Shown here one piece after another: positions 16,851 to 26,104 of a DNA stretch of 64,000 bases. Source of the DNA: Pusillimonas sp044464525 (lineage in GTDB: Bacteria; Pseudomonadota; Gammaproteobacteria; Burkholderiales; Burkholderiaceae_B); NCBI RefSeq assembly GCF_044464525.1, contig NZ_JBIQLE010000011.1, positions 48,070 through 112,069 on the forward strand, given 5' to 3'. How positions within the stretch are numbered: position 1 is the stretch's first letter; the number at the start of each line of letters is the position of its first letter. The notes under the pieces were generated by a model, which saw nothing but the letters and a program-made list of their open reading frames with translations, made no database searches and had not been told where the DNA came from. The position numbers and the translations under genes were made by a program.

Positions 16851-18011
16851 ATGGAACTACCTGAACACAAGCCTTCGATGCCGCGCCGTGTCGCACACCT
16901 GGACATGGATGCGTTTTTCGCCTCGGTCGAGTTGCTGCGTTACCCCGAGCTGCGGGGGCGCCCCGTCGTTATCGGAGGGCGTGGCGATCCGCCCTTGCAA
17001 CTTAAGGACGGCACCCATCGCTTTGCCCGTCTGGGTGATTATGTCGGACGAGGCGTCATCACCACATCCACGTACGAAGCGCGCAAGTTCGGCGTCTTTT
17101 CGGCCATGGGCATGATGAAGGCGGCAAAGCTGGCCCCCGAGGCCATTCTGCTGCCCAGCAACTTTGCCACCTATCGAGACTACTCGCGGCGCTTCAAGGA
17201 AGCGGTGGCTTCGGTCACTCCGTGTATTGAAGATCGCGGTATAGATGAAATCTACATCGACCTGACCGAGCATGACGAAGCGGATGAGCCCCTGGGCCGC
17301 CGCATCAAGGAGGCCGTACGCGAGGCGACGGGGCTGTCATGTTCGATTGCCATCGCACCCAACAAGTTGCTGGCCAAGATTGGTTCCGATCTGGATAAGC
17401 CGGACGGCCTGACGCTTTTGGGCATGGACGACGTTCCGAAACGGATCTGGCCCTTGCCGGCGTCGAAGATAAACGGCATTGGGCCGAAGTCGGCGCGCAA
17501 GCTCACGTCGCTGGGAATAGAAACGGTGGGGCAACTGGCGCAAGCCAGCCCGGCGATGCTGCAAGAGCATTTCGGCCTGAGATATGCGCGCTGGCTGCTG
17601 CGGGTTTCCAATGGCCACGACGAGCGGCCGGTAGTGACATATTCGGAACCTAAGTCGATCAGCCGCGAAACCACTTTCGAGCGCGATCTGCACGTCGTGC
17701 AGGATCGGGCCCGGCTGTCTCAGGTCTTGACAGGCTTGTGTGAACAGCTGGAAAGCGACTTGAAGCGCAAGCGAGTGGTAGGGCGTACAGTGGGCATCAA
17801 GCTGCGCTTCGATGATTTTCGTACCGTCACCCGCGACCTGACCTTGCCTTCCGACATGGCTGATGCGCAGGCAATACGTGGTGCTGCGGGCCAATGCCTG
17901 AAGCGAATCACTTTCGAAAGCCGGATACGATTGCTGGGTGTGCGGGTCAGCGGCCTTCGGAAAGCTCCCAACGGGCCTGAGCTGGACAGGCAACTGAACT
18001 TACTGGATTAA
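16851..18011 (+). CDS. dinB: DNA polymerase IV (Y-family)
   Basis: 386 residues with Y-family motifs: HLDMDAFFASVE (first catalytic Asp), ITTSTYEARKFGV, and a second acidic block at DRGIDEIYIDLTE where family members carry SIDE. A helix-hairpin-helix (INGIGPKSARKLTSLGI) and a little-finger domain follow. It performs error-prone translesion synthesis. The start could be 16851 or the in-frame ATG at 16878. It is divergent from ligB, and the two promoters share about 180 nt. Confidence 0.93.
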   Translation: MELPEHKPSMPRRVAHLDMDAFFASVELLRYPELRGRPVVIGGRGDPPLQLKDGTHRFARLGDYVGRGVITTSTYEARKFGVFSAMGMMKAAKLAPEAILLPSNFATYRDYSRRFKEAVASVTPCIEDRGIDEIYIDLTEHDEADEPLGRRIKEAVREATGLSCSIAIAPNKLLAKIGSDLDKPDGLTLLGMDDVPKRIWPLPASKINGIGPKSARKLTSLGIETVGQLAQASPAMLQEHFGLRYARWLLRVSNGHDERPVVTYSEPKSISRETTFERDLHVVQDRARLSQVLTGLCEQLESDLKRKRVVGRTVGIKLRFDDFRTVTRDLTLPSDMADAQAIRGAAGQCLKRITFESRIRLLGVRVSGLRKAPNGPELDRQLNLLD

Positions 18012-18216
18012 GCGGGGCCGTTGCGCATTTTGGCTTTTCATTCTGCGCGCACGGCCATGCGTACCGTGGTGCGATGTTAAATTAATCGAGCGACCACTAC
18101 ATGCAAGGCGGCTTCTCTGCTACGCTTTAGCTTAGCCTGCGCCGGCCTGTGGAAACTTTGCAGACGCGGCTGTTCATGTTTCGCTTATTTTTTTTAGTTG
18201 GTTGGAGAAATACGAA

Positions 18217-19050
18217 ATGAGTACCCTTCTTTATGGTGCCAATGTGCATGCCAATGGCATACGGCAACACTATTTGCGCTATGGCGGCCAGAAAGGCGAG
18301 CGCGCCGGCCGCGACGCAGTAATCATCATCCCGGGCATTACCAGCCCGGCCATCACATGGGGCTTCGTCGGCGAGCGTTTCGGCACTCATTTTGACACCT
18401 ATGTGCTGGATGTGCGGGGGCGTGGGCTGTCCGAGGCATCCGAGGCGCTGGACTACAGTCTGGATGCACAGGCGGCCGACGTGGCTGCTTTTGCCCAGGC
18501 GCTGGGCCTTGAGCGCTATGCACTGGTGGGCCATTCTATGGGAGGCCGCATTGCACTGCGGGCCGCCCGCAGCCAGCCGAAGGGCTTGACCCGCATGGTG
18601 CTGGTCGATCCGCCGGTGTCGGGTCCGGGCCGCCGCGCCTATCCTTCCAAGCTGCCGTGGTATGTCGACTCGATGGCTCTTGCGCGACAGGGCTGCGATG
18701 CCGAGGCCATGCGTGAATTTTGTCCCACCTGGACCGACGAGCAGCTTGCGCTGCGAGCCGAATGGCTGCACACCTGCGACGAACGCGCCATCATCGACAG
18801 TTTCGAAGGGTTCCATACCGACGACATTCATCCGGATTTTCCTGAAATCAAGGTGCCGGTATTGTTGATGACGGCGGAGCGCGGTGATGTCGTGCGCGAT
18901 GAAGACGTCGAAGAGATCCGCGGCTTGTTGTCTTCCATCAAACATATTCGAGTTGGCGGTGCGGGCCATATGATCCCCTGGGACAACGAAGAGGGCTTCT
19001 ACGAAGCGTTCGGCAGTTTCCTGGGCGCGCGGCTTGCACCTCGGGCTTAA
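18217..19050 (+). CDS. nicD: N-formylmaleamate deformylase
   Basis: NicD removes formate from N-formylmaleamate to give maleamate in the nicotinate (or picolinate) pathway. 277 residues of alpha/beta hydrolase with nucleophile GHSMGG and His in GAGHMIPWD. Long blocks resemble P. putida NicD (YGANVHANGIRQHYLRYGG, VSGPGRRAYPSKLPWYVDS). ATG at 18217 has GGAG about 10 nt upstream. It is followed by nicX and nicF, giving three consecutive steps from 2,5-dihydroxypyridine to maleate. Confidence 0.94.
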   Translation: MSTLLYGANVHANGIRQHYLRYGGQKGERAGRDAVIIIPGITSPAITWGFVGERFGTHFDTYVLDVRGRGLSEASEALDYSLDAQAADVAAFAQALGLERYALVGHSMGGRIALRAARSQPKGLTRMVLVDPPVSGPGRRAYPSKLPWYVDSMALARQGCDAEAMREFCPTWTDEQLALRAEWLHTCDERAIIDSFEGFHTDDIHPDFPEIKVPVLLMTAERGDVVRDEDVEEIRGLLSSIKHIRVGGAGHMIPWDNEEGFYEAFGSFLGARLAPRA

Positions 19051-19084
19051 GGCGTACATTCTTTAGCTTACCAAGGAGAAACCC

Positions 19085-20119
19085 ATGGCTGTAAGCGACT
19101 ACCAATTGCTTCAGGCCTGGCAGCAGGTATTGAAGCTTTCCCGGCTCGAGCCGGGCCAGACCGTGACGATACTGACCAGCGCCTCGACTCATCCACAAAC
19201 CCTGGCCATGGCCGGCATTGCGGCGCAGTCCATGGGCGCCATCGTGAACCGCCTGGACCTTCCCCCGGTCAATGCCGAAAAATCCCTTAGCCGCGATCCG
19301 CTGGCCTATTTGGGCACCACCCCGCTTACCGGCAACACGGCGGCTATCGCCACGCTGAAGGCCAGCGACCTGGTGCTTGACCTGATGACGCTGCTGTTCT
19401 CACCAGAGCAAATCGACATTCTTAAAAGTGGTACCAAGATACTGCTTGCCGTCGAGCCGCCCGAGGTGTTGGTGCGTACGGTACCCACCGAACAGGATCG
19501 CACTCGCGTCAAGGCGCACAGCGACCGCCTGGGCCGGGCCAAAGAGATGACGGTAGTGTCCGACGCGGGCACCGATATTCGTTTCGCGTTGGGCGAGTTT
19601 CCGGTTATCAGCGAATATGGTTACGTCGACGAGCCCGGGCGTTGGGATCACTGGCCCAGCGGCTTTTGCTTCACCTTCCCCCGCGAAGGCGGCAGCAACG
19701 GTGTCATTGTCATCGACAAGGGCGATATTCTATTGCCGCAAAAAAGCTATACCTCCGACAAGATTGTGCTGACGGTCGAGAACGGCTATGCAGTCAAGAT
19801 CGAGGGCGGTGTCGACGCCGAGCTGCTGCGCGATTACATGGCCTCGTTCAACGACCCGGAGGGTTACGCGATCTCGCATATCGGCTGGGGCTTGCAGCCG
19901 CGCTGTCACTGGTCGACCCTGGGTCTATACGATCGCGAGCAGACCATCGGCATGGATGCGCGCGCCTACGAAGGGAATTTCCTGTTTTCTTTGGGGCCCA
20001 ACAACGAGGCAGGCGGTAATCGCACAACAGCCTGCCATATTGATATTCCGTTGCGCAATTGCACGGTACGGCTGGACGGTGCTGATGTGGTGCGTTACGG
20101 GCAGGTAATAGAGGATTAG
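19085..20119 (+). CDS. nicX: 2,5-dihydroxypyridine 5,6-dioxygenase
   Basis: NicX is a mononuclear iron ring-cleaving dioxygenase with an M29-aminopeptidase-like fold. It opens 2,5-dihydroxypyridine to N-formylmaleamate. 344 residues; hallmark segments are EYGYVDEPGRWDHWPSGF, ISHIGWGLQPRCHW and the CHIDIPLRNC metal-binding block near the C-terminus. AAGGAG precedes the ATG. It is 34 nt after nicD and 6 nt before nicF, so the three form one operon. Confidence 0.94.
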   Translation: MAVSDYQLLQAWQQVLKLSRLEPGQTVTILTSASTHPQTLAMAGIAAQSMGAIVNRLDLPPVNAEKSLSRDPLAYLGTTPLTGNTAAIATLKASDLVLDLMTLLFSPEQIDILKSGTKILLAVEPPEVLVRTVPTEQDRTRVKAHSDRLGRAKEMTVVSDAGTDIRFALGEFPVISEYGYVDEPGRWDHWPSGFCFTFPREGGSNGVIVIDKGDILLPQKSYTSDKIVLTVENGYAVKIEGGVDAELLRDYMASFNDPEGYAISHIGWGLQPRCHWSTLGLYDREQTIGMDARAYEGNFLFSLGPNNEAGGNRTTACHIDIPLRNCTVRLDGADVVRYGQVIED

Positions 20120-20125
20120 ATTGCA

Positions 20126-20752
20126 ATGAGCAACGATGTGCAGACGTATTCGCGCCAGGGCTTTGGCGCTCAGCTCGAACTGAAGGCTCCGGTTGGTTTA
20201 CTGATCATCGACCTGGTCAATGGCTTTGCCGACCCCAAGGTATTCGGTGGCGGGAATATCCCGCAGGCGATTGCCAATACCGTTCCGCTTTTGGCTGAGG
20301 CACGCAAGCGCGGCTGGGTGGTGGCTCATACGCGCATTGTCTTTGCCGACGACGGCTCGGATAACAATATTTTCAGCCTCAAGGTTCCCAGCATGCTGGG
20401 CCTCAAAGAGCGCGACCGCAACAGCGCCATCGTGCCCGAGCTTGCCCCGGCTTCAGGCGAGCTGGTGGTTCGCAAGACTGTGCCCTCGGCCTTTTTTGGC
20501 ACTTCGCTGGCGGCATGGCTGGCGCAGCGCGGTGTCCAGACTCTGGTGGTGGCAGGGGCGGTTACCAGCGGCTGCGTGCGCGCCAGCGTGGTCGACGCCA
20601 TGCAGTTCGGCTTTCGGCCGCTGGTGGTGTCCGACTGCGTGGGCGACCGCGCCATAGGGCCGCACGACGCCAACCTGTTCGACATGCAACAGAAGTACGC
20701 CACCGTAATGACGCGTGACGAGGCGTTGGCGGCATTGGCCCAAATCGAATAG
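20126..20752 (+). CDS. nicF: Maleamate amidohydrolase
   Basis: NicF converts maleamate to maleate and ammonia. 208 residues of the isochorismatase-like cysteine hydrolase family. The catalytic triad is visible: Asp in LLIIDLVNGFADP, Lys in VVRKTVPSAFFGT and Cys in GAVTSGCVRASVVDAM. It is the last gene of the nicD-nicX-nicF operon. The next enzyme, maleate isomerase (NicE), is not encoded in the window. Confidence 0.94.
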   Translation: MSNDVQTYSRQGFGAQLELKAPVGLLIIDLVNGFADPKVFGGGNIPQAIANTVPLLAEARKRGWVVAHTRIVFADDGSDNNIFSLKVPSMLGLKERDRNSAIVPELAPASGELVVRKTVPSAFFGTSLAAWLAQRGVQTLVVAGAVTSGCVRASVVDAMQFGFRPLVVSDCVGDRAIGPHDANLFDMQQKYATVMTRDEALAALAQIE

Positions 20753-20845
20753 AACCGCCGGCGTGCTTCCGCGTATGGCGTTGGGCTAAAATCGGCCTTT
20801 AATTGCCGTTCTCCGTTCTGGAGGCGGGGCACCTTCGGAGCAAAC

Positions 20846-22036
20846 ATGAAATTCGATCGGTCGGGCGTCGACGCGCTTATGGATATTACGGCTCGTCCGG
20901 AACTTGTGTTTGTGCGAGGAGAAGGCTCTTGGCTGGAAGATCATACGGGTAAGCGCTATCTCGATCTGGTACAGGGTTGGGCGGTTACGTCACTAGGACA
21001 TTGCCCGGCGGCGCTTGTCGAGGCCATCACCGCCCAAGCCAAGACACTGATCAACCCTTCCCCGGCGTTCTATAACCAACCATCGATGGATTTGGCCAAG
21101 CGCCTGGTGGGTGCTTCGTGCTTCGACCGGGTCTTTTTCGCCAACAGCGGCGCCGAAGCCAATGAAGGCGCCATCAAGCTGGCCCGCAAATGGGGCCGGG
21201 TCAGGCGTAACGGCGCATACAAGATCATCACGTTTGAAAACAGCTTTCATGGCCGCACCTTGGCCACTATGTCAGCATCCGGAAAACCAGGGTGGGACAC
21301 TTTGTTCGCGCCTCAGGTCGACGGCTTCCCAAAAGCCCGCCTGAACGATCTGGCGTCCGTCCAGGCGCTGATCGATGACCAGACTGTTGCGATCATGCTT
21401 GAGCCTGTCCAGGGCGAGGCGGGCGTGCTGCCGGCTTCGGCGGGGTTCATGCAGGCTCTGCGTGAATTGGCCGATGAGCATGGCATGCTGTTGATGGTGG
21501 ACGAGGTGCAGACTGGTATGGGCCGTACTGGAAAAATGTTTGGCTATCAGCATTCCGGCATTACGCCCGACATCATGACGCTGGCCAAGGGCATAGGCGG
21601 CGGCGTGCCGCTGGCGGCTCTGTGCGCCCGTGAAGAAGTTTGCGTGTTCGAGCACGGCGATCAGGGTGGCACTTATAACGGGAACCCACTCATGACGGCG
21701 GCGGGCATTGCGGTGTTCGACACTATCAATGCGCCTGGCTTTCTTGATTCCGTCAACGAGCGTGCGCAACAGCTTTCCACTGGCTTGCTGGCGCTGTCTA
21801 CCAAATGGGGTATGAAGGGCGAGCGCGGCCAAGGCATGCTTCGCGCGCTGTTGATGGATCGCCCGGATGGGGCCGCTATTGTAGAGGCGGCCCGTAACCG
21901 CTCGCCCGAAGGCATGCTGCTTAATTCGCCGCGAGCCGACCTGCTGCGTTTCATGCCGGCGCTTAATATCACGGCGGATGAAATTGATCTGATGCTGGTT
22001 TGGCTGGACGAGGTGATTGCGCAGGTGCGTGGTTAA
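20846..22036 (+). CDS. argD: Acetylornithine aminotransferase family (class III, ArgD-like)
   Basis: A 396-residue class III PLP aminotransferase. Motifs: FANSGAEANEGAIKLARK, SFHGRT, VDEVQTGMGRTG, and the PLP lysine in TLAKGIGGGVPLAA. ArgD and related omega-aminotransferases make or use acetylornithine or other 4-aminobutyryl-type substrates. It stands alone 93 nt after nicF with its own spacer and no other arg gene nearby. A role outside arginine synthesis is therefore possible. Confidence 0.82.
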   Translation: MKFDRSGVDALMDITARPELVFVRGEGSWLEDHTGKRYLDLVQGWAVTSLGHCPAALVEAITAQAKTLINPSPAFYNQPSMDLAKRLVGASCFDRVFFANSGAEANEGAIKLARKWGRVRRNGAYKIITFENSFHGRTLATMSASGKPGWDTLFAPQVDGFPKARLNDLASVQALIDDQTVAIMLEPVQGEAGVLPASAGFMQALRELADEHGMLLMVDEVQTGMGRTGKMFGYQHSGITPDIMTLAKGIGGGVPLAALCAREEVCVFEHGDQGGTYNGNPLMTAAGIAVFDTINAPGFLDSVNERAQQLSTGLLALSTKWGMKGERGQGMLRALLMDRPDGAAIVEAARNRSPEGMLLNSPRADLLRFMPALNITADEIDLMLVWLDEVIAQVRG

Positions 22037-22489
22037 GTGCGCCGCTGAGGCGTAGGTCTGTCTGGCAGTTTTCTTTTTTGCTGATAGGCCCTAGCAGCCC
22101 AGGTAACGAAATTCCGACGGCGACAATCGAAACAGGCGTAAAGCCTACATAGGTTTAGTTTATAGGGTCGTGCAGGCCTCATTGGAACGCCAGGTCGGCA
22201 AGCGGAAGATCGAGTGCAGGTGTTTGCAGCAGGTGGGTGAGTTTCTCAAGGCGCAGTCCACGGATGTGGGCGGCGCCTACCCGGCCCCGCGGCAAGGTGA
22301 CCTGGGTGAACCTTAAGCGAACAACAGGAATTGCTCCGATTGCGGGTGGGCGTTCTTTTGGGCATCGCCGCATGGAGGACGGTACTGTGGCCCATAGGCC
22401 GTGGATATCGTTGAGATGGATCGAGGTGTCTTATTGTGGCATAACTGCTTGGGGTCTGCCGGAGCAAGAACTCGAAGAATGAGGAAAAA
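22037..22489. other. Gene-poor spacer
   Basis: About 450 bases between the argD-like gene and the porin terminator. Short frames on both strands (for example 22237-22482 rightward, 22179-22373 leftward) have no recognisable domain and poor codon character. It may hold decayed coding sequence, but I cannot identify a parent. Confidence 0.4.
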
Positions 22490-22514
22490 AAGCCCACTTA
22501 TTTCAAGTGGGCTT
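22490..22514 (-). terminator. Porin terminator
   Basis: A perfect 10-bp stem pairs AAGCCCACTT (22490-22499) with AAGTGGGCTT (22505-22514), with a 5-nt loop. The run of As at 22484-22491 becomes a U-tract on the leftward transcript. It lies 116 nt past the porin stop. Confidence 0.8.
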
Positions 22515-22629
22515 CAAAATCAACGTTGTAGAATAAGTAGCTGCGTCGTCCGGGCTATCCATCACACTGGCAAGCTGCCATGATTAGAGCTTGCCGTGAC
22601 GCGACGGATGACGATACCGCCAAGAACTG

Positions 22630-23784
22630 TTAAAAGCTGTGCCGCAAGCCTACCATGACGGCCGTTTGGCTAGCGCCGAAGTCGGGACTCGCGCCTTGAG
22701 AGCCGCTGCTTGCGGATACATTGGCGTCGCCCTTGTTGCGGACATAAGCCGTTGATAAGTATGTAGTGGTTCGCTTGGAAAGTGCATAGCGTACGCGCGC
22801 GACATATTGCCAGGTTTTGGAGCTGTCGGACGCATTTTTGTAGTTAAGGTGATTGACTGCGCCGTCCAGCGCGAAGGCGGGCGTAAATTGGTAGGTGGCA
22901 CTGAGCGACCAAAGGTCGCTGCGGTTACCCAAGGTCCGCGACCCTGCACCGGGTACGGGGTTGCTCAGGATTCCGCCTTCATTTTTGCGATTCAGATAGA
23001 GCGCCCCGATTTTGAGTGCGTCGAACTTGACATAACCATTTATGGTCCAGCGTATGTCTTTATGATCCGGGTTAGACAAGCCGCTGCCCGGCCAAGAGGT
23101 GTCGCCGCCTTGGATGACGTCGTAGGCACTGGCGACTCCCCAGTTGGCGGAGTCATAGCCCATCATGAAAGAATAGGCTTGGCAGGCCGAAGAGTCGGTA
23201 TAGTCAACGCCACACCCCCGCGCTGCTGGGCCGCCTGTACTCACGGTGTCGCGACCGCGGGCCCAGGCTGCACCGAGTTTGAAGCCATCAAAGCTGCCGC
23301 GATACGTGATGGCGTTATCCATGCGGGCGTTGGGAATATAGTTATCCAACCCTCCCAGGCCCTGAGAGTTCGGCCCCAAAAGATTGGCACCCAGCGTTCC
23401 CCAGAACAGCATGTTGTATTGGCGACCGAAGGCGATCTGGCCCCAGTCGCCTTTCAATCCCGCCCAAGCTTGGCGACCGAATAAACGACCGCCTTGCCCC
23501 TGCACGCCGGTACCCGGTGTGAAGCCGGATTCCAGGGTGAAAATTGCGCTTAGGCCGTTTCCGAGGTCTTCGGTGCCCCGTAGCCCCCAGTTGGACGGTA
23601 CGGAAGAAGTCAGGGTGTTGAAGTGGACTGAACTGTTTGCTCCGCCTGTTCCGTCGGCAATGTTGTTGACATATTCGACACCTGTGTCAATGGTGCCGTA
23701 CAGCGTGACGTTGGTGGAGCTCTGTGCCCCGGCCATAAGGGGGAAGGCTATGGCCAACCCGATTGTTAATATTTTCGACCTCAT
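22630..23784 (-). CDS. Outer-membrane porin (Burkholderiales general porin family)
   Basis: 384 residues. It has a Sec signal peptide (about 1-20, ending AGA), then SSTNVTLYGTIDTGVEY typical of the gram-negative porin family. Further marks are FTLESGF, GRQAWAGLKGDWGQIAFGRQYN and a terminal Phe (VGLRHSF) for BAM assembly. GGAGGA precedes the ATG. It is transcribed divergently from the TRAP transporter genes from a mirror-image promoter, so it is probably the outer-membrane entry route for the same substrate. Confidence 0.92.
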   Translation of the reverse strand: MRSKILTIGLAIAFPLMAGAQSSTNVTLYGTIDTGVEYVNNIADGTGGANSSVHFNTLTSSVPSNWGLRGTEDLGNGLSAIFTLESGFTPGTGVQGQGGRLFGRQAWAGLKGDWGQIAFGRQYNMLFWGTLGANLLGPNSQGLGGLDNYIPNARMDNAITYRGSFDGFKLGAAWARGRDTVSTGGPAARGCGVDYTDSSACQAYSFMMGYDSANWGVASAYDVIQGGDTSWPGSGLSNPDHKDIRWTINGYVKFDALKIGALYLNRKNEGGILSNPVPGAGSRTLGNRSDLWSLSATYQFTPAFALDGAVNHLNYKNASDSSKTWQYVARVRYALSKRTTTYLSTAYVRNKGDANVSASSGSQGASPDFGASQTAVMVGLRHSF

Positions 23785-23857
23785 TTATTTCCTCCGTGAG
23801 TGAAAAGCAATGGCACTGTTGTCATGCCTTGACGATTGTTGACGTAATAAAGAGATC

Positions 23858-24070
23858 GTATTATTGTCTACAATCTACTTGCCTGCAATATGCGCTAGGG
23901 TAAATACTGAAGGAAGCGGGCGGGAGGAGGACTGCGGCCTGAGGGACTGGCTCTATGGAGACGAGTGTGGATGGTTGAATTGCGCTATGGGGCGTGAGCA
24001 ATTCAAGCAGTGAAATGCTGGTATTTACCCTAGACCCTATTGCAGGCAAGTAGATTGTAGACAATAATAC
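23858..24070. promoter_or_regulatory. Mirrored divergent promoter/operator pair (50-bp inverted duplication)
   Basis: Two 50-bp arms (23858-23907 and 24021-24070) are inverted copies differing at three positions. Each contains the palindrome ATTGT-N2-ACAAT (23863-23874; 24054-24065), a form used by GntR/FadR-type repressors. Each arm also has a possible promoter: TTGCAG (24040-24045) and AATAAT (24063-24068) with 17-bp spacing on the right, mirrored on the left. The operator overlaps the -10. Between the arms is another inverted repeat, TTGAATTGC (23975-23983) / GCAATTCAA (23998-24006). The 338-nt region drives the porin leftward and the TRAP genes rightward. Confidence 0.75.
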
Positions 24071-24122
24071 AATCTAACTATTACAAAACTGTCAGAGCAC
24101 GATGGCGAACAAAGGAGGGACT

Positions 24123-26042
24123 ATGGAGAGTAGTGACGCAATGGCCAAGGGGTGGAGCTTAAGCTCAAGCGCAATCGCTTTGCTGATTATTCTATCTGCG
24201 GTGATCTATTCGTTGGGCATTTTGCCCGAGTTCGGAATCATCATTTACAAAGAGCAGTACTTGGCGTTTTTTCTGACGCTTTGCTTGGCATTGACCTTCA
24301 TCAAGGTATCAGCTCAGCGCAACAGTGACAAGCTCAGGACGGTTGTGCCATGGTATGACGTCGCCTTTGTCGTGGCGTCTTTGGCAGTAGGGATCTACAT
24401 GTTCTTTGGCTACCAAAGCCTGATTGTCGGCCAGACTGGCTTGCTGACGAACGATAAGATCTTGGCCAGCGTAGTTGGAATTGTGCTGTTGCTTGAGGCA
24501 GTTCGCCGGCACGCGGGCTGGTCCATGGTTGGAGTTTGTCTCGTGGCGCTGGCCTATGCTTATTTTGGACATCACCTGAGCGGCATTTTCGAAACGCGGG
24601 TGATCAGGTGGGATAGGCTATTTGTTTACACCTTTCTGGGCGAGGACTCAGTATTGGGTATGCCCCTAGCGGTGGCAGGTACGATCATTGTGGCGTTCGT
24701 ACTGTTCGGGCAAATGCTGTTTCTGGTGGGCGGGGGCGATGCCATCTCCAACTTTTCGCTTGCCTTGATGGGCAAGCGTCGAGGCGGGCCGGCAAAAGTT
24801 TCCGTAGTGGCCAGCGCGTTATTCGGTTCATTGTCGGGCAGCGCTTCGGCCAACGTTGCCACCACGGGCATCGTCACGATTCCAATGATGAAAAAGGTAG
24901 GCTACAGCGCGGAAAAAGCGGCAGCGGTAGAGGCGGTTTCATCAACGGGCGGGTTGATTCTTCCTCCTATCATGGGCGCGACTGCTTTCATCATCGCCGA
25001 ATTTCTAGGTGTGCCTTATTCCGAGGTTGCGCTTGCCGCGCTGATACCGGCCTTGCTGTTCTTCCTGTGCGTATATATGCAGGTGCATTTCGAGGCGGGC
25101 AAGGCGGATCTCAAGCCACTGGACATGGACAAGGCGCCAAGGTTGAAAAGCTCCTTCCTGGCGATGCTCCCCATGTTGATACCGTTCGGGGTGCTTGTTT
25201 ATGTGTTGTTTTCAATGTCATGGACAGCCCAGGCTGCGGCGTTTATCGCGACAACGGTCACGGTGATATGTAGTCTGTTCTGGCGCGAAAAACGCGTCTC
25301 GTTGCGCAAGTACGTCAGTGTGCTGATATCAGCAGGTGAGATGGTGGTTTTTATTTCCCTGATGTGTGCCGCAGCGGGGCTTGTCGTCGGTGTATTGGGG
25401 CTGACGGGCCTCGGCGCGAACCTGGCACAAAACTTCATCACCATGTCGGGTGGGAACGTAGCGATTCTGCTGCTGCTCGCCGCCATTGCGTCCATCGTGC
25501 TGGGAATGGGTGTCCCGGTTACAGCGGCCTACATCATCTTGATCGTACCGATAGGTCCGGCACTGGTACAGGCAGGTGTGAATGAACTCGGCACGCATCT
25601 TTTCATCTTCTATTTTGGAACGCTGTCTTTCCTGACCCCGCCTGTGTGCCTTTCCGTATTCGTCGCGGCGTCATTGGCAAAATCCGCGGTATGGAGCACA
25701 GCCATGTACTCGATGCGCCTGGGGGTTGTGGCTTATGTGATTCCGTTCATTTTTGTCATGAATCCGGCGTTCTTGCTGCAGGGCGACTCGGCAAGCATAT
25801 GGAATGCCGTGGTCGCAGCGGTGGCAGGCATATTCCTTTTGTCAGCCGGCCTGGTTGGCTTTTATCGGAAGAAACTTGACATTGTGACCCGGGCGGGGAT
25901 GGTTGTGCTGGGTGGCGTCATGTTGTGGTTGGGCGCTTCGTCGTGGTGGCTTGCTGCTTTGGGCTGGTTTGCCTTGATCGGCTTGTATGCCTATCAGCGT
26001 CCAGGCATGTGCATGGGGGGCGTGTCCGCGGTCAAAAGCTAG
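24123..26042 (+). CDS. TRAP transporter, fused 4TM/12TM permease
   Basis: 639 residues, almost entirely hydrophobic helices. The DctM-type large-subunit signature is present (GSLSGSASANVATTGIVTIPMMKKVGYS, SSTGGLILPPIMGATAF, GMGVPVTAAYIILIVPIGPAL), with the small-subunit helices fused at the N-terminus. This fused architecture typically partners TAXI binding proteins, one of which follows 62 nt downstream. I chose ATG 24123, preceded by GGAGG at 24114-24118, over an ATG 21 nt earlier. It imports a small organic substrate driven by an ion gradient. The substrate is unknown, probably the aromatic/amide compound degraded by the downstream genes. Confidence 0.93.
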   Translation: MESSDAMAKGWSLSSSAIALLIILSAVIYSLGILPEFGIIIYKEQYLAFFLTLCLALTFIKVSAQRNSDKLRTVVPWYDVAFVVASLAVGIYMFFGYQSLIVGQTGLLTNDKILASVVGIVLLLEAVRRHAGWSMVGVCLVALAYAYFGHHLSGIFETRVIRWDRLFVYTFLGEDSVLGMPLAVAGTIIVAFVLFGQMLFLVGGGDAISNFSLALMGKRRGGPAKVSVVASALFGSLSGSASANVATTGIVTIPMMKKVGYSAEKAAAVEAVSSTGGLILPPIMGATAFIIAEFLGVPYSEVALAALIPALLFFLCVYMQVHFEAGKADLKPLDMDKAPRLKSSFLAMLPMLIPFGVLVYVLFSMSWTAQAAAFIATTVTVICSLFWREKRVSLRKYVSVLISAGEMVVFISLMCAAAGLVVGVLGLTGLGANLAQNFITMSGGNVAILLLLAAIASIVLGMGVPVTAAYIILIVPIGPALVQAGVNELGTHLFIFYFGTLSFLTPPVCLSVFVAASLAKSAVWSTAMYSMRLGVVAYVIPFIFVMNPAFLLQGDSASIWNAVVAAVAGIFLLSAGLVGFYRKKLDIVTRAGMVVLGGVMLWLGASSWWLAALGWFALIGLYAYQRPGMCMGGVSAVKS

Positions 26043-26104
26043 CCAGGTGAGGTGTGTTGTCTAAAGGCTTATAGCCACATGTTTATATAGAAAAGGAGAC
26101 TTTG

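Noticed and set aside
22237..22482. Small rightward frame in the argD-porin spacer
   Set aside because: No recognisable motif, no ribosome binding site and low-quality codon use; kept only as gene-poor spacer.
23861..24064. Small leftward frame inside the porin/TRAP control region
   Set aside because: It spans the inverted duplication; codons are dictated by the palindromes and no protein family is evident.
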